Assembly (NCBI RefSeq): GCF_001815935.1
Contig: NZ_KV823434.1
Span: forward strand, 17,602-81,601
Length of the DNA stretch: 64,000 bases
Source of the DNA: Corynebacterium sp. HMSC04H06
Lineage (GTDB): Bacteria; Actinomycetota; Actinomycetes; Mycobacteriales; Mycobacteriaceae
Direction of reading: 5' to 3'
Below, in pieces: positions 1 to 8,521 of this stretch. Below the pieces are notes generated by a model. The model did not search any database and was not told the DNA's origin. It was given only the letters and a program-made list of their open reading frames with translations. Numbering within the stretch: position 1 is the first letter of the stretch; each line of letters starts with the position of its first letter. The position numbers were made by a program, and so were the translations under genes.

Positions 1-736
1 TGACCTTGTTGGCCAGGGCGCTGGCGATGGCCACCGGGCTTGCGCCCAGCTGCAGCGCGCGGCGGCAGGTGGCCACCGCGGTGTTGGTCTTGCCCGCGAC
101 CGCGGCGTCCGCGATATCCCAGTTGGCCACCTCGGCCACGCCGGAATAGTATTCCTGGACCGCCTGCATGGTGACGTTGCCGCCGGTGTCCGCGACCAGC
201 TGGCTGACCGCCGAGGCTAGCTCGCGCAGATCCGAGCCCACTCCCTGGAGCACCGCGTTGACCACGTCCGGGGTCGGCTGCACGTTGTGGCGGGAGAATT
301 CCTTAGTCACCCAGCGGCCCAACTCGTTCGGGTAGAGGGAAAAGGCGTCGTGGCGCTCCCCCAGCTTTGCAAACGCCGTGACCAGCTCGGGCTGCTTCTT
401 CTTGTTTTTCAGTGTCTTGGCCGTGACGCTGTAGATCGCCACCAGGGTCATACCCGGGGCCAGCTGCTTGGCGCAGTTAATCAGCAGGCCGGTTAGCTCC
501 TTGCCGACTTTCTCGGCGTCGGTGACCACGATGAACCGGTTGTCGCCGAAGAGGGACGGGCTGGTGGCCTCGGCCAGTTCGCTTTCGGTGACCTCACTGG
601 CCCGCAGGGTGGTCATCTCCGGGGTCTGGCCGGTATCCGCCGCGATCTGCTTGGTGATGGTGCGGCGGGCGCGTTCAGTGAGGAATTCGTCGTCGCCGAC
701 GATGAGGTGGACCGGTGAAGCTGGCATGCCCTTCAT
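1..736 (-). CDS. holA: DNA polymerase III delta subunit (3' end outside window)
   Basis: This is the N-terminal 245 or so residues of the clamp-loader delta subunit, which opens the beta sliding clamp during replication. Reading the minus strand from the ATG at 736 gives MKGMPASPVHLIVGDDEFL and then an uninterrupted frame to the window edge, so the gene is cut by the window and not broken. The GDDEFLTERA stretch and the later helical region match HolA family proteins. A second ATG at 727 is an alternative start. comEC ends at 738, one base upstream of this start, so holA is probably read in the comEA-comEC-holA transcript. That order is common in Gram-positive genomes. Confidence is high on identity and moderate on the exact start. 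Confidence 0.9.
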   Translation of the reverse strand, partial: MKGMPASPVHLIVGDDEFLTERARRTITKQIAADTGQTPEMTTLRASEVTESELAEATSPSLFGDNRFIVVTDAEKVGKELTGLLINCAKQLAPGMTLVAIYSVTAKTLKNKKKQPELVTAFAKLGERHDAFSLYPNELGRWVTKEFSRHNVQPTPDVVNAVLQGVGSDLRELASAVSQLVADTGGNVTMQAVQEYYSGVAEVANWDIADAAVAGKTNTAVATCRRALQLGASPVAIASALANKV

Positions 737-737
737 C

Positions 738-2453
738 TTAGAACCTCCCGTCCACCGCGTGCTGGGTGCCGTCCGCATAGACCCGCACGGGCCCGTCACG
801 GGCCGGGTAGAGCACCGGGATATGGTCCTGCGTTCGGGTGGACCGGTCCGCCGCGGCGCCCTCGCCGGACAAGACCACGATCACCTGCGTGCCGGGCGGG
901 ACCGGATCGATGTCGTCGTCCGTGTCCACCACGTGCGCGCGCAGGCCGGTCAGGTCGACCTCCGGGGCGCTGGTGTGCAAGCGCGCTCCGCCCCGGGCCT
1001 GAATCCAGGCGGGCGCATACCCCAGAGAACCCGCAAGCCCCAGCACCCCTGCGAGGCTCAGCACCAGCGTGACCGTCAGCCGCGGCCGGTGGAAGAGGAA
1101 ACCGGCCACGACCCACCCGTAAACCAGCGTGACCGCCACCGGGCCCACAGCCACCACCGCCAGGGGCAGGTCCCGCACCGCGTGTGCCACGGAGTTGATC
1201 CACCACGTGCACGGCTCCACCACCTTGAGCAGCACACCCGCCAGCGGCGCCCCGATCCCCGGGATGTTGACCGCGATGGCGGCCAGCAGCCCCACCACAG
1301 TCACCGGCGCGGTGGCCGGGGCGACGGCCACGTTCGCCACGATGGAGACCACCGAGACCTCCCCGGCCATCAGCGCCACGATCGGGATGGTCACGATGTC
1401 GGCCGCCACCGCCACCGCGAAGGCCCGGGTCAGCAGGTCCGGCAGGCCGAGCGGGGCCAGCCAGCGGTAGAAGACCGGCTGCAGCGCCACAATCCCCGCC
1501 GTCGCCGCCACGGATAGGGCGAAGCCGTAGTTGACCGCCAACTCCGTGTCCCACCACAGCAGCCCGATGATCGCTAGGCACAGGCCGTGGACAGGTTCCA
1601 TGCGCGACGAGTTCACCACCGCCAACAGCCCCACCATGCCGGTCACGGCCGCACGCAGCACGGAAGGCTCCGCACCCACCAAGGTCACGAAGACTGCCAG
1701 CGCCCCGACCGCGCTCAGCACCTGTCCTAACGGCGACGCCCGCGCCCAGCGCGCCACGAGCGCGGCCGCGGCAGTGACCACCACGACGTTTGCCCCGGAG
1801 ACCGCCGAGAGGTGGCTCAGGCCGGTCTCAATATACAGGGTGCGCTCGGCCGCGTCCTGCAGCCCCACGTCCCCCAGGACCATCCCGGGTAGCAGGCCCT
1901 GGCTGGCCGGCCCCACGGTATCCAGCACCACGGCCTGGAATTTCTCGGTCACCCCGGCGGCCCAACCCGCCCAGCCCTGCGGGGCGGCGACGGTAGTAAC
2001 CTCCCCGGTGACCACGACGTCGACCACCCCGGGGCGGTTCGACTCACTCACCGTGCCGTCTACGGCCACCCGCGTGCCCGCCGGCGGCGTGGCAAAGCCG
2101 GCACCCTCGGGAAGCGACTCACTAAAGACCGGCACCGCCCCCGGCACGCCCTCGACGTCCAGGCGCAGCAGCCACCCGCCGCTGTCCAGGGCCACCGGGG
2201 CCGATTGCAGCTCGCCTTCTAGCCGCCCGGTGGGCGCGAACGCCGCGGCGCGGGCCTGCCGCACCAGCGCGACCACCATCGCCACACCGCCGGTCGCCGC
2301 CACCACCAGCGCCTGACCGATGTGCCGGCGCAGCGCCGCAGCCACGACCACCGCTCCCACCACACCCAGGCCTACCAGCGGCCAGCCCAGCACTACGGCC
2401 AGGGTGGCTGCCCAGACGCTGGCGGCCGCGGGCACCAGGCGCAGCTCCCTCAC
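738..2453 (-). CDS. comEC: ComEC/Rec2-type DNA uptake channel protein
   Basis: This is a polytopic membrane protein of 571 residues, from the family that forms the inner-membrane channel for single-stranded DNA during transformation. Several hydrophobic segments lie before residue 70 and from about residue 210 to 470. The family signature GLSHLSAVSGAN is at residues 211-222. After the last membrane segment only about 85 residues remain, and they show no HxHxDH motif. The metallo-beta-lactamase domain found at the C-terminus of long ComEC proteins therefore appears absent. The start overlaps the comEA stop by 4 bp (ATGA), which indicates translational coupling. Whether this organism is transformable cannot be judged here, because no pilus-type competence genes are in view. 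Confidence 0.9.
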   Translation of the reverse strand: MRELRLVPAAASVWAATLAVVLGWPLVGLGVVGAVVVAAALRRHIGQALVVAATGGVAMVVALVRQARAAAFAPTGRLEGELQSAPVALDSGGWLLRLDVEGVPGAVPVFSESLPEGAGFATPPAGTRVAVDGTVSESNRPGVVDVVVTGEVTTVAAPQGWAGWAAGVTEKFQAVVLDTVGPASQGLLPGMVLGDVGLQDAAERTLYIETGLSHLSAVSGANVVVVTAAAALVARWARASPLGQVLSAVGALAVFVTLVGAEPSVLRAAVTGMVGLLAVVNSSRMEPVHGLCLAIIGLLWWDTELAVNYGFALSVAATAGIVALQPVFYRWLAPLGLPDLLTRAFAVAVAADIVTIPIVALMAGEVSVVSIVANVAVAPATAPVTVVGLLAAIAVNIPGIGAPLAGVLLKVVEPCTWWINSVAHAVRDLPLAVVAVGPVAVTLVYGWVVAGFLFHRPRLTVTLVLSLAGVLGLAGSLGYAPAWIQARGGARLHTSAPEVDLTGLRAHVVDTDDDIDPVPPGTQVIVVLSGEGAAADRSTRTQDHIPVLYPARDGPVRVYADGTQHAVDGRF

Positions 2454-3226
2454 ACGGTCACCTGCCCTTCCAGCTGCGCGAACTTCGCCGGCCCGATCCC
2501 GCTGACCTCCAGCAGCTGGTCCACCGCGCTGAACCCGCCGATGCTGTCGCGGTAGTCCACGATGGCCGCGGCGGTGACCTCCCCCACCCCGCTGAGGGAC
2601 TGCAGCTCGCTGGCGCTGGCGGTGTTGATATTCACCGCCCCGCCGGCGGCCCCCGAGGAGCCGCCGCCACCGTCGCCGGTGCCATCCCCGCTCTGGAGGC
2701 CGCCGGGCTCCACGGGGGTCTCGCCGGGGCCGACCACGTGGATCTGCTGGGCGTCCTGGAGTACCTGCGCGTGATTGACCTGCGCCAGGTCTGCCTCCGG
2801 GAGCGGGCCGGCGGCGGCGAGCGCATCCGCTACCCGCGCGCCCGGCTCCAGCGTGACCAACCCGGGCCGGGCGACCTTGCCGACCACGGAGACCACCACC
2901 GGGCCCGTAGTCGGCGCGGCGTGCTCAGTTGCGGCAGCACCCGCCCCGCCGGCCTCAGCCGGATGGCCACTTAGCGCCAGGTTGGATTCTTCTATCTCGG
3001 GTCCTCCCTCCTGCCAGGCCAGGTGCGCCTCCTCGGCCGGGTCGTCCCGCAAGGCGGTGCAGCCCACCCACACCACCAGGCCAAGGATGAGCAAGACGCC
3101 CAAAACGGCGGCGGGGGCGACGGGAATGCGGAACCGGGGAGCCGGGAAGGACACGTCCATCAGCTCCTCGGTCCCGGTGGGCCGGGTCAGTTCCTTTAGT
3201 CTATCGCTCAAATGCGGTGCGCTCAT
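2450..3226 (-). CDS. comEA: ComEA-like helix-hairpin-helix DNA-binding protein
   Basis: This membrane-anchored DNA receptor-like protein has about 258 residues. One transmembrane segment lies near residues 29-55. It is followed by an SLBB-type domain (PVVVSVVGKVARPGLVTLEP...) at about 109-168, a Gly/Ser-rich linker, and a C-terminal helix-hairpin-helix pair beginning VNINTASASELQSLSGVG in the last 60 residues. This is the standard ComEA order. I start it at MSAPHLSDRL (3226), because the longer reading frame adds 21 residues with no family resemblance. The stop overlaps the comEC start. In the family the protein binds incoming double-stranded DNA outside the membrane and passes it to ComEC. 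Confidence 0.9.
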   Translation of the reverse strand: MSAPHLSDRLKELTRPTGTEELMDVSFPAPRFRIPVAPAAVLGVLLILGLVVWVGCTALRDDPAEEAHLAWQEGGPEIEESNLALSGHPAEAGGAGAAATEHAAPTTGPVVVSVVGKVARPGLVTLEPGARVADALAAAGPLPEADLAQVNHAQVLQDAQQIHVVGPGETPVEPGGLQSGDGTGDGGGGSSGAAGGAVNINTASASELQSLSGVGEVTAAAIVDYRDSIGGFSAVDQLLEVSGIGPAKFAQLEGQVTV

Positions 3227-3348
3227 GCCGCCGAGACTAAAGTGCCACCGACGGAAAGGGAAGGGATTTTCCCTGCACACCGGCCACAAACCGGAATTTA
3301 ACCCTAACCCATAATGGAGTTTTTATTGGTTACTCGCAATGGTCCCAT

Positions 3349-3373
3349 CGAGGCACGAAAAATTTCGTCCTCG
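3349..3373. repeat. Inverted repeat in the degV-comEA gap
   Basis: The arms CGAGG(C)ACGAAA and TTTCGT(C)CTCG face each other across a 2-base centre. This gives an 11-bp stem with one C-C mismatch. It lies between the degV stop (3397) and the comEA start (3226). No T-run follows it on the minus strand, so it is not a textbook terminator. It could be an operator, or a weak hairpin ending degV transcripts. Confidence 0.5.
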
Positions 3374-3396
3374 TTGGCTACATTGCTGTCTAGCGG

Positions 3397-4281
3397 CTAT
3401 TGCTCGCGCTGATGGCGGGCGGCGAAGGTGCCCAAAGGGTTCTTCGGCTTCGGGGCCGAGACCGGGGTTTCGGTGGCAAAGACCGCAGAGACCCCGATGG
3501 CGCCGGAACCGACGTGCACGGATAGCACCCCGCCCAGCGGGAGCAGCATGAAGGACGAGCCCTCCGGTAAGGCCCCATCCAGCAGATCCTGGAGGCGCTC
3601 AGCGGCCTCCTCGTCGCCGTTGTGCTGAATGGCCACGAAGGCGGGCTCGCCCCCGGCGCGCTCGACGGCCAGCTCCACCAGCTTGGTAAAGGCCTTGGTC
3701 TGCGTGCGGGTCTTGCCCACTAGGTCCACCTTGCCGTGGACGAGCTCCATGATGGGCTTGGTGGCCAGCAGCGCGGTCGAGAGCATGGCGGTGGCGGTGG
3801 ACATGCGCCCGGAGCGGCGCAGATCGTCTGTGCTGGACAGGTAGACCCAGGTATTGGAGCGCGCCAGCGTGTCCTCGGCCGCGGCCCGGCACTCCGCCAG
3901 GTCCGCGCCGTCTTGGGCCAGCCGCGCGGCCGCCATGACCGCCGCGCCCATGCTCATGCCGGTGGAGCCGGAGTCAATGACCGCCAGGGCATCGGCAGCA
4001 AAGGCACCGGAGGCCGTCACGGCGGAAGAATACGTCGAGGACAGTTCCTTCGACAGGTGGATAGCCAACACGGCTTCCTCCCCGCCGGCGGCGGCCGCGC
4101 GCTCCATCTGGCGGCCGTAGAAAGCCGCGAGCTCAATCGCACTGACCCCGGAGGTGGACTGCTCGGTGCCGTCCTTGCCCTCGCCGTCCATGACGTGGAG
4201 CTCGATAACACCAATGCCCAGCTCCGCCACGATCTCCTCCGGCAGCCCGGCCGAGGAATCCGTAACTACGCGTACCGCCAC
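3397..4281 (-). CDS. DegV family fatty-acid-binding protein
   Basis: This 294-residue DegV protein belongs to a family whose characterised members bind a fatty acid and, in Firmicutes (FakB), present it to a fatty-acid kinase. The N-terminus MAVRVVTDSSAGLPEE is the family's opening strand and loop. The GSTGMSMGAAV stretch and the central ATKPIMELVHGKVDLVGKTRT segment are typical of the ligand-binding fold. The start is GTG at 4281, sharing one base with the TAG stop of the upstream phosphatase gene (TAGTG), so the two are translationally coupled. No FakA kinase is visible in the window. The cellular role in Corynebacterium is not known to me. Confidence 0.88.
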   Translation of the reverse strand: MAVRVVTDSSAGLPEEIVAELGIGVIELHVMDGEGKDGTEQSTSGVSAIELAAFYGRQMERAAAAGGEEAVLAIHLSKELSSTYSSAVTASGAFAADALAVIDSGSTGMSMGAAVMAAARLAQDGADLAECRAAAEDTLARSNTWVYLSSTDDLRRSGRMSTATAMLSTALLATKPIMELVHGKVDLVGKTRTQTKAFTKLVELAVERAGGEPAFVAIQHNGDEEAAERLQDLLDGALPEGSSFMLLPLGGVLSVHVGSGAIGVSAVFATETPVSAPKPKNPLGTFAARHQREQ

Positions 4282-4979
4282 TAGATATCAGCCCCGCCGT
4301 CGCCGGCGACGCGCCCTCCCATGTTCCAGCCGTCGAAGTACCACGTGGCCTTGGCCGGCTGGGCGGGATCAAAGTGCACGGGGGCGAGCGGACGTGCGGC
4401 GTCGAAGACCGGGCGGGCGGTCAACTGCGCCCAGTGAGTGTTCTGCAGCCCGGACAGCGTGCCGTACTGGCGGTGCTCCAGGCCGAGCAGGTGGCAGGTC
4501 AGCGCCGCGATGGCCCCGCCGTGGGCCACCACCAGCAGCGCCTGACCGTTCCAGTCCTGGAACGACTCCATGAGCTCGTCGATGACCGGGCGGGCGCGCT
4601 CGGCCACCTGCACGCGGGATTCACCCTCCGGCGGGGCCCAGGTGGCGTCGTGGCGCCAGAGGGCGCGGGCGCCGGGGAACTGCTCGTCCACCTCGGCGGA
4701 GCTCATCCCCTGCCAGTTGCCCAGGTTGGTCTCCCGCAGGCGCGAATCGGTCTGGTAGTCCAGCCCCAAGGCCTCGCCGACCACGCGGGCGGTCTCCGCC
4801 GCGCGGCGCAGGTCCGAGGCGACGATCTTGGCCACTCCCTCACCGCGCAGCAACTCGCCGGCCGCCCGGGCTTGGGCATAGCCGATTTCGGACAGGTCCG
4901 TATCCAGGTGCCCCTGCATGCGGCCCGTGGCGTTATAGGTGGTCTGTCCGTGGCGTATGAGGATCAGGCGGCGGCTCAT
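4281..4979 (-). CDS. Histidine phosphatase (phosphoglycerate mutase-like)
   Basis: This 232-residue protein of the 2-histidine phosphatase superfamily starts at ATG 4979 (MSRRLILIRHGQTTYN). The RHG catalytic motif is at residues 9-11, and the second catalytic His sits in LLVVAHGGAIAAL. The pair defines the family, but the substrate cannot be read from sequence. Relatives include glucosyl-3-phosphoglycerate phosphatase (GpgP of mycobacteria) and broad acid phosphatases. The neighbours rsfS and nadD are a common actinobacterial context. It begins 14 bp after the rsfS stop and ends in a 1-base overlap with degV. A longer frame extending upstream is rejected because those residues are the rsfS 3' end in another frame. 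Confidence 0.85.
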   Translation of the reverse strand: MSRRLILIRHGQTTYNATGRMQGHLDTDLSEIGYAQARAAGELLRGEGVAKIVASDLRRAAETARVVGEALGLDYQTDSRLRETNLGNWQGMSSAEVDEQFPGARALWRHDATWAPPEGESRVQVAERARPVIDELMESFQDWNGQALLVVAHGGAIAALTCHLLGLEHRQYGTLSGLQNTHWAQLTARPVFDAARPLAPVHFDPAQPAKATWYFDGWNMGGRVAGDGGADI

Positions 4980-4993
4980 GATGGTGCGGCTAC

Positions 4994-5464
4994 CTAAATC
5001 TCTTCGTCTTCGCCCGGGGCCTTGTCGGCCAGCGGGAGGTCGGCGACGGATTCCGCCTCGCGCGGGTTGACCTCGTCGGCCCACTGGCCGGGGCACTGCG
5101 GAGCCTCGACGCCGGGGATCTCCACCAGCGGGCAGTCGTGGTAGAGGCGGTCGAGGCCGTAGTGGTCCCGCTCGCCCTCGCGCTGGACGTGGACGACCAC
5201 ATTGCCGTAGTCCAGCAGCACCCAGCGGTTTTCCCGGTTGCCTTCGCGGCGCTTCGGCTCACAGCCGGCCGCGGTCATCTCGTCTTCGATCTCGTCGACG
5301 ATGGAGCGCACCTGGCGCTCGTTATCGGCGGAGGCGATCACGAAGACCTCGGTGACCGCCAGCACGTCGGAGACGTCGATAGCGGCGATGTTGCCGCCCA
5401 ACTTCTCCTGGGCAGCGCGCGCGGCTACCTCGGCCATGCTCCGGGCTACGTCAGTAATAGACAA
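4994..5464 (-). CDS. rsfS: Ribosomal silencing factor RsfS
   Basis: RsfS (Iojap/DUF143 family) binds ribosomal protein L14 and blocks 50S-30S joining during starvation. The 156-residue protein carries the conserved core DVSDVLAVTEVFVIASADNE, RQVRSIVDEIED, and WVLLDYGNVVVHV. Corynebacterial and mycobacterial members have the extra acidic C-terminal tail seen here (residues about 120-156). The start is a TTG at 5464, preceded by AAGGA nine bases upstream. The gene sits 100 bp after nadD, the usual nadD-rsfS pairing. Confidence 0.93.
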   Translation of the reverse strand: MSITDVARSMAEVAARAAQEKLGGNIAAIDVSDVLAVTEVFVIASADNERQVRSIVDEIEDEMTAAGCEPKRREGNRENRWVLLDYGNVVVHVQREGERDHYGLDRLYHDCPLVEIPGVEAPQCPGQWADEVNPREAESVADLPLADKAPGEDEEI

Positions 5465-5564
5465 TGCGGGAAATCCTTCAACAAATTCTGCAGGCGTTAA
5501 CTTCTACCAATAATCGATACTAGTGTCCCACGTTTTCGGCCATTTTCCTACTCGCGGCGCGCTG

Positions 5565-6176
5565 CTAGAGCGGCTGATCGGGGTTGATGCGGTAGAGATT
5601 GTTCTTGGCAATATATTGCACTACCCCATCCGGAACCAAATACCACACCGGCCGGCTGGCGGCAGCGCGCTCACGGCAATCGGTCGAGGAAATCGCCATC
5701 GCGGGGATCTCCACCAACTCTATCCCCTGCCGCGACTCGCGGGGCAGCATTTTGTCGGTCAGCTCGTAGCCCGGGCGCGTCACGCCGACGAACCGGGCCA
5801 TCTGCAGCATCTTCTCCCAGTCCCGCCAGCTCATGATCGAGCTGAGCGCGTCCGCGCCGGTGATGAAGAACAGCTCGGACTCCGGATAGAACTCCCGCAG
5901 GTCCTGGAGCGTGTCGATGGTATAGGTCAGCCCCTCGCGGTCGATGTCCACGCGGGAGACGGTAAACCGCGGGTTGGAGGCGGTAGCCACCACCGTCATC
6001 AGGTAGCGGTGCTCGGCAGGGGTTACCTGCCGGTCCTCCTTCTGCCAGGGATGCCCGGTGGGCACGAAGACCACCTGGTCCAGCTGGAAGCGGTGCGCTA
6101 CCTCGCTCGCGGCCACCAAGTGGCCGTGGTGGATGGGATCGAAGGTCCCTCCCATAATCCCTATTCGGTTGCTCAT
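5565..6176 (-). CDS. nadD: Nicotinate-nucleotide adenylyltransferase
   Basis: NadD adenylates nicotinate mononucleotide to deamido-NAD, the penultimate step of NAD synthesis. The 203-residue protein shows the nucleotidyltransferase motif [12 protein letters not shown] at residues 9-20 and the C-terminal ISSTDCRER motif (ISSTxxR family signature). It begins 22 bp after the proA stop, so it probably belongs to the proB-to-degV transcription unit. The ATG start at 6176 puts the first beta strand (NRIGIMGG) directly at the N-terminus, as expected. Confidence 0.95.
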   Translation of the reverse strand: MSNRIGIMGGTFDPIHHGHLVAASEVAHRFQLDQVVFVPTGHPWQKEDRQVTPAEHRYLMTVVATASNPRFTVSRVDIDREGLTYTIDTLQDLREFYPESELFFITGADALSSIMSWRDWEKMLQMARFVGVTRPGYELTDKMLPRESRQGIELVEIPAMAISSTDCRERAAASRPVWYLVPDGVVQYIAKNNLYRINPDQPL

Positions 6177-6198
6177 GGATGGCTAGTATACGTCCCGG

Positions 6199-7497
6199 CT
6201 AGGGGCGGGTGTGGCCGTTGCCCTGCAGCACCCACTTGGTAGAGGTCAACTCCGGCAGGGCCATGGGGCCGCGCGCGTGCAGCTTCTGCGTGGAGATTCC
6301 GATCTCCGCCCCCATGCCGTAAACCTCGCCGTCGGTAAAGGCGGTCGAGGCATTGAGCATGACCGCGGCAGCGTCGACCTCGTTGGCAAAGCGCAGCAGG
6401 ACGTCTGCGTCCTGAGCGGCGATGGCCTCGGTGTGGCCGGTGGAATAGCGGCGGATGTGCTCGATGGCCCCGTCGATACCGTCGACGACCCTGGCGCAGA
6501 TGTCCATCGACAGGGATTCGTCCGCCCAGTCCTCCTCGCTGGCCTGCACCGCGCCCTCGACGCCGAGTGCGGCCAGCTCCTCGGTGTCGCCGTGGATGGT
6601 CACCCCGGCGTCCTGGAGGGCCTGGATGACGCGGAGCTGATCCGCGGCGGGCAGGGCGGCATCCACCAGCACGCATTCAGTGGAGTTGCACACCGAGGTC
6701 CGCCGGGTCTTGCCGTTGATGACCATGGCGACGGCCTTGTCCAGGTCCGCGGAGGCGTCGACGTAGAAGTGGCAGTTGCCGGTGCCGGTCTCGATGGTCG
6801 GCACGGTAGCGCCCGTGACCACGGCGTTAATCAGTCCGGCACCCCCACGCGGGATGACCAGATCGACCAGGCCACGGGCGGTAATCAGGTCCTGGACCGA
6901 GCCGCGGGTCTCACACGGCAACAGCTGGACCCCGGCGCGCGGCAGGCCGGCCGCCTCCAGGGTGGACTGCAGGATCTCCACCAGCTTCTCGTTGGAGTTG
7001 CGGGCCGACTTCGAGCCGCGCAGCAGCGGCACGTTGCCGGACTTTAAGGCCAGGCCGAAGGCATCCACGGTGACGTTCGGGCGGGCTTCGTAGACCATGC
7101 CCATAACCCCTAGCGGCACGCGGACCTGGCGCATCTGAATGCCGTTGTCCATGGTGCGGCCCTGCACGATCTCCCCCACCGGATCCTGCAGACCGGCCAC
7201 CTGGTTGAGGCCGTCCGCGATGCCGGCGACGCGGTCAGCGTCCAGGCTCAGGCGGTCGATGAGCGAATCCGACATGCCCGCCCTACGGCCGGCGTCGATG
7301 TCCTTCTGGTTGGCCGCGAGGATCTCCTCGGTGGCCGCGCTTAAGTCCTTCGCCGCCTGCCGCAGGATCTCGTTCTTCTGCGGGGTGGTCAGCTGCGCGA
7401 TCTGCGCGGCGATGTCCTTGGCCGCGCGGGCCTTGGTCAGCACCTCGTCTCGCTCGGCTTGGCGTTCTGGGCTCAGTTCATCCGTAGATTGAGTCAT
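6199..7497 (-). CDS. proA: Gamma-glutamyl phosphate reductase
   Basis: ProA reduces gamma-glutamyl phosphate to glutamate semialdehyde with NADPH in proline biosynthesis. From ATG 7497 (MTQSTDELSPERQ) the protein has about 432 residues, the usual length. It contains the aldehyde-dehydrogenase-like fold with the catalytic cysteine in TSVCNSTECVL and the conserved VIPRGGAGLI segment. An upstream in-frame start would add 11 residues without family support. It is separated from its partner proB by two hydroxyacid dehydrogenase genes. C. glutamicum has one such gene between proB and proA. Confidence 0.95.
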   Translation of the reverse strand: MTQSTDELSPERQAERDEVLTKARAAKDIAAQIAQLTTPQKNEILRQAAKDLSAATEEILAANQKDIDAGRRAGMSDSLIDRLSLDADRVAGIADGLNQVAGLQDPVGEIVQGRTMDNGIQMRQVRVPLGVMGMVYEARPNVTVDAFGLALKSGNVPLLRGSKSARNSNEKLVEILQSTLEAAGLPRAGVQLLPCETRGSVQDLITARGLVDLVIPRGGAGLINAVVTGATVPTIETGTGNCHFYVDASADLDKAVAMVINGKTRRTSVCNSTECVLVDAALPAADQLRVIQALQDAGVTIHGDTEELAALGVEGAVQASEEDWADESLSMDICARVVDGIDGAIEHIRRYSTGHTEAIAAQDADVLLRFANEVDAAAVMLNASTAFTDGEVYGMGAEIGISTQKLHARGPMALPELTSTKWVLQGNGHTRP

Positions 7498-7591
7498 GCG
7501 TCCCAGTGTACGTAAACCCCCGCCGCTCATCCCCCGGATTGATGCACTGGGTCACACGTGCGCGCTCGCCTGCGGGCGGTTATCCGCAGCG

Positions 7592-8518
7592 TTAATAGCC
7601 GGCGTCGACGTCGACCTCGGTGGGCAGGCTGCCGTCCTGGGCGAAGGCCCGGGCCACGGTAACGGTGTGGGCGCCGCTGCGTTTTTTGACCGAATAGGGC
7701 GGGTTGGCCACGTGTGGGGTGATGACCACCTGCGGCATCTCCCACAGCGGGTGCCCGTCCGGCAGCGGTTCCGGGTCGGTCACGTCTAGGCCGGCGCCGG
7801 CGATGCTGCCCTCACGCAGGGCCTTAACCAACGCATCCGTGTCCACGAGGGGACCGCGGCCAACGTTGATGACCACGGCGTGCTCCGGCATCTGCTCCAG
7901 GGCGCGGCTGTCCACCACGTGGTGGGTCTCGTCCGTCAGCGGCAGCAGCAGCACGAAGTAGTCCGCCGCCGGCCAGACCTTATCCATTTGCCCGGTCGGG
8001 ATGGTGCGGTCCGCGCCCGGCACGTGCTTGCCGCTGCGGTTGACCGCGATGATCTCCGGGCCAAACCCGCGCAGCATCTCGATCAGCCGCGCGCCGATGC
8101 CGCCGGCGCCGACGATGGCGACCGTCTTGTCCTCAAAGAGGAAGGAGGTGTGCGCCTCCACCTCGTCGCGGTTGTCCCAGGTCGAACCCACGCGGCGGTG
8201 GGCGTGCAGCTGCGCGAGCAGCAGGGCGATGGCGGATTCGGCCACGGTCTCATCGTAGAGCCCGGCCGCGTTCGACCAGCGCGTGCCGCAGGTGCGGGTC
8301 AGCTCGCGCATCTGCGGCAGCAGCGCGTCCACGCCGGCAAAAGGCAGCTGCACGAAGCCGAGGGACTCCGGCAGGCTCTCCGGCAGATCGTCGGCGCCGC
8401 CGGTGAAGAACAGGAAGTCGGCCTGCCCCAGCTGCTCCATGCCCAGCTGGGTGAAACCGGCCTCGTCGAAGGCGGCTTGGGCGGCTTCCCAGCGCTGCGG
8501 GTACATCACGTATTTCAT
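7592..8518 (-). CDS. D-isomer-specific 2-hydroxyacid dehydrogenase, copy 2
   Basis: This 308-residue NAD-dependent dehydrogenase of the D-2-hydroxyacid family is the second of two tandem paralogues. The Rossmann motif is VAIVGAGGIGARLIEML. The catalytic Arg is in VINVGRGPLVDT, the Glu in DPEPLPDGHPL, and the His in ITPHVA. Both copies begin MKY(F/V)M and end PTEV(N/D)xxAGY, so they arose by duplication. The ATG at 8518 lies three bases after the stop of copy 1, which suggests one transcript. The physiological substrate is unknown. Position between proB and proA suggests, but does not show, a link to glutamate or proline metabolism. Confidence 0.88.
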   Translation of the reverse strand: MKYVMYPQRWEAAQAAFDEAGFTQLGMEQLGQADFLFFTGGADDLPESLPESLGFVQLPFAGVDALLPQMRELTRTCGTRWSNAAGLYDETVAESAIALLLAQLHAHRRVGSTWDNRDEVEAHTSFLFEDKTVAIVGAGGIGARLIEMLRGFGPEIIAVNRSGKHVPGADRTIPTGQMDKVWPAADYFVLLLPLTDETHHVVDSRALEQMPEHAVVINVGRGPLVDTDALVKALREGSIAGAGLDVTDPEPLPDGHPLWEMPQVVITPHVANPPYSVKKRSGAHTVTVARAFAQDGSLPTEVDVDAGY

Positions 8519-8521
8519 GGC

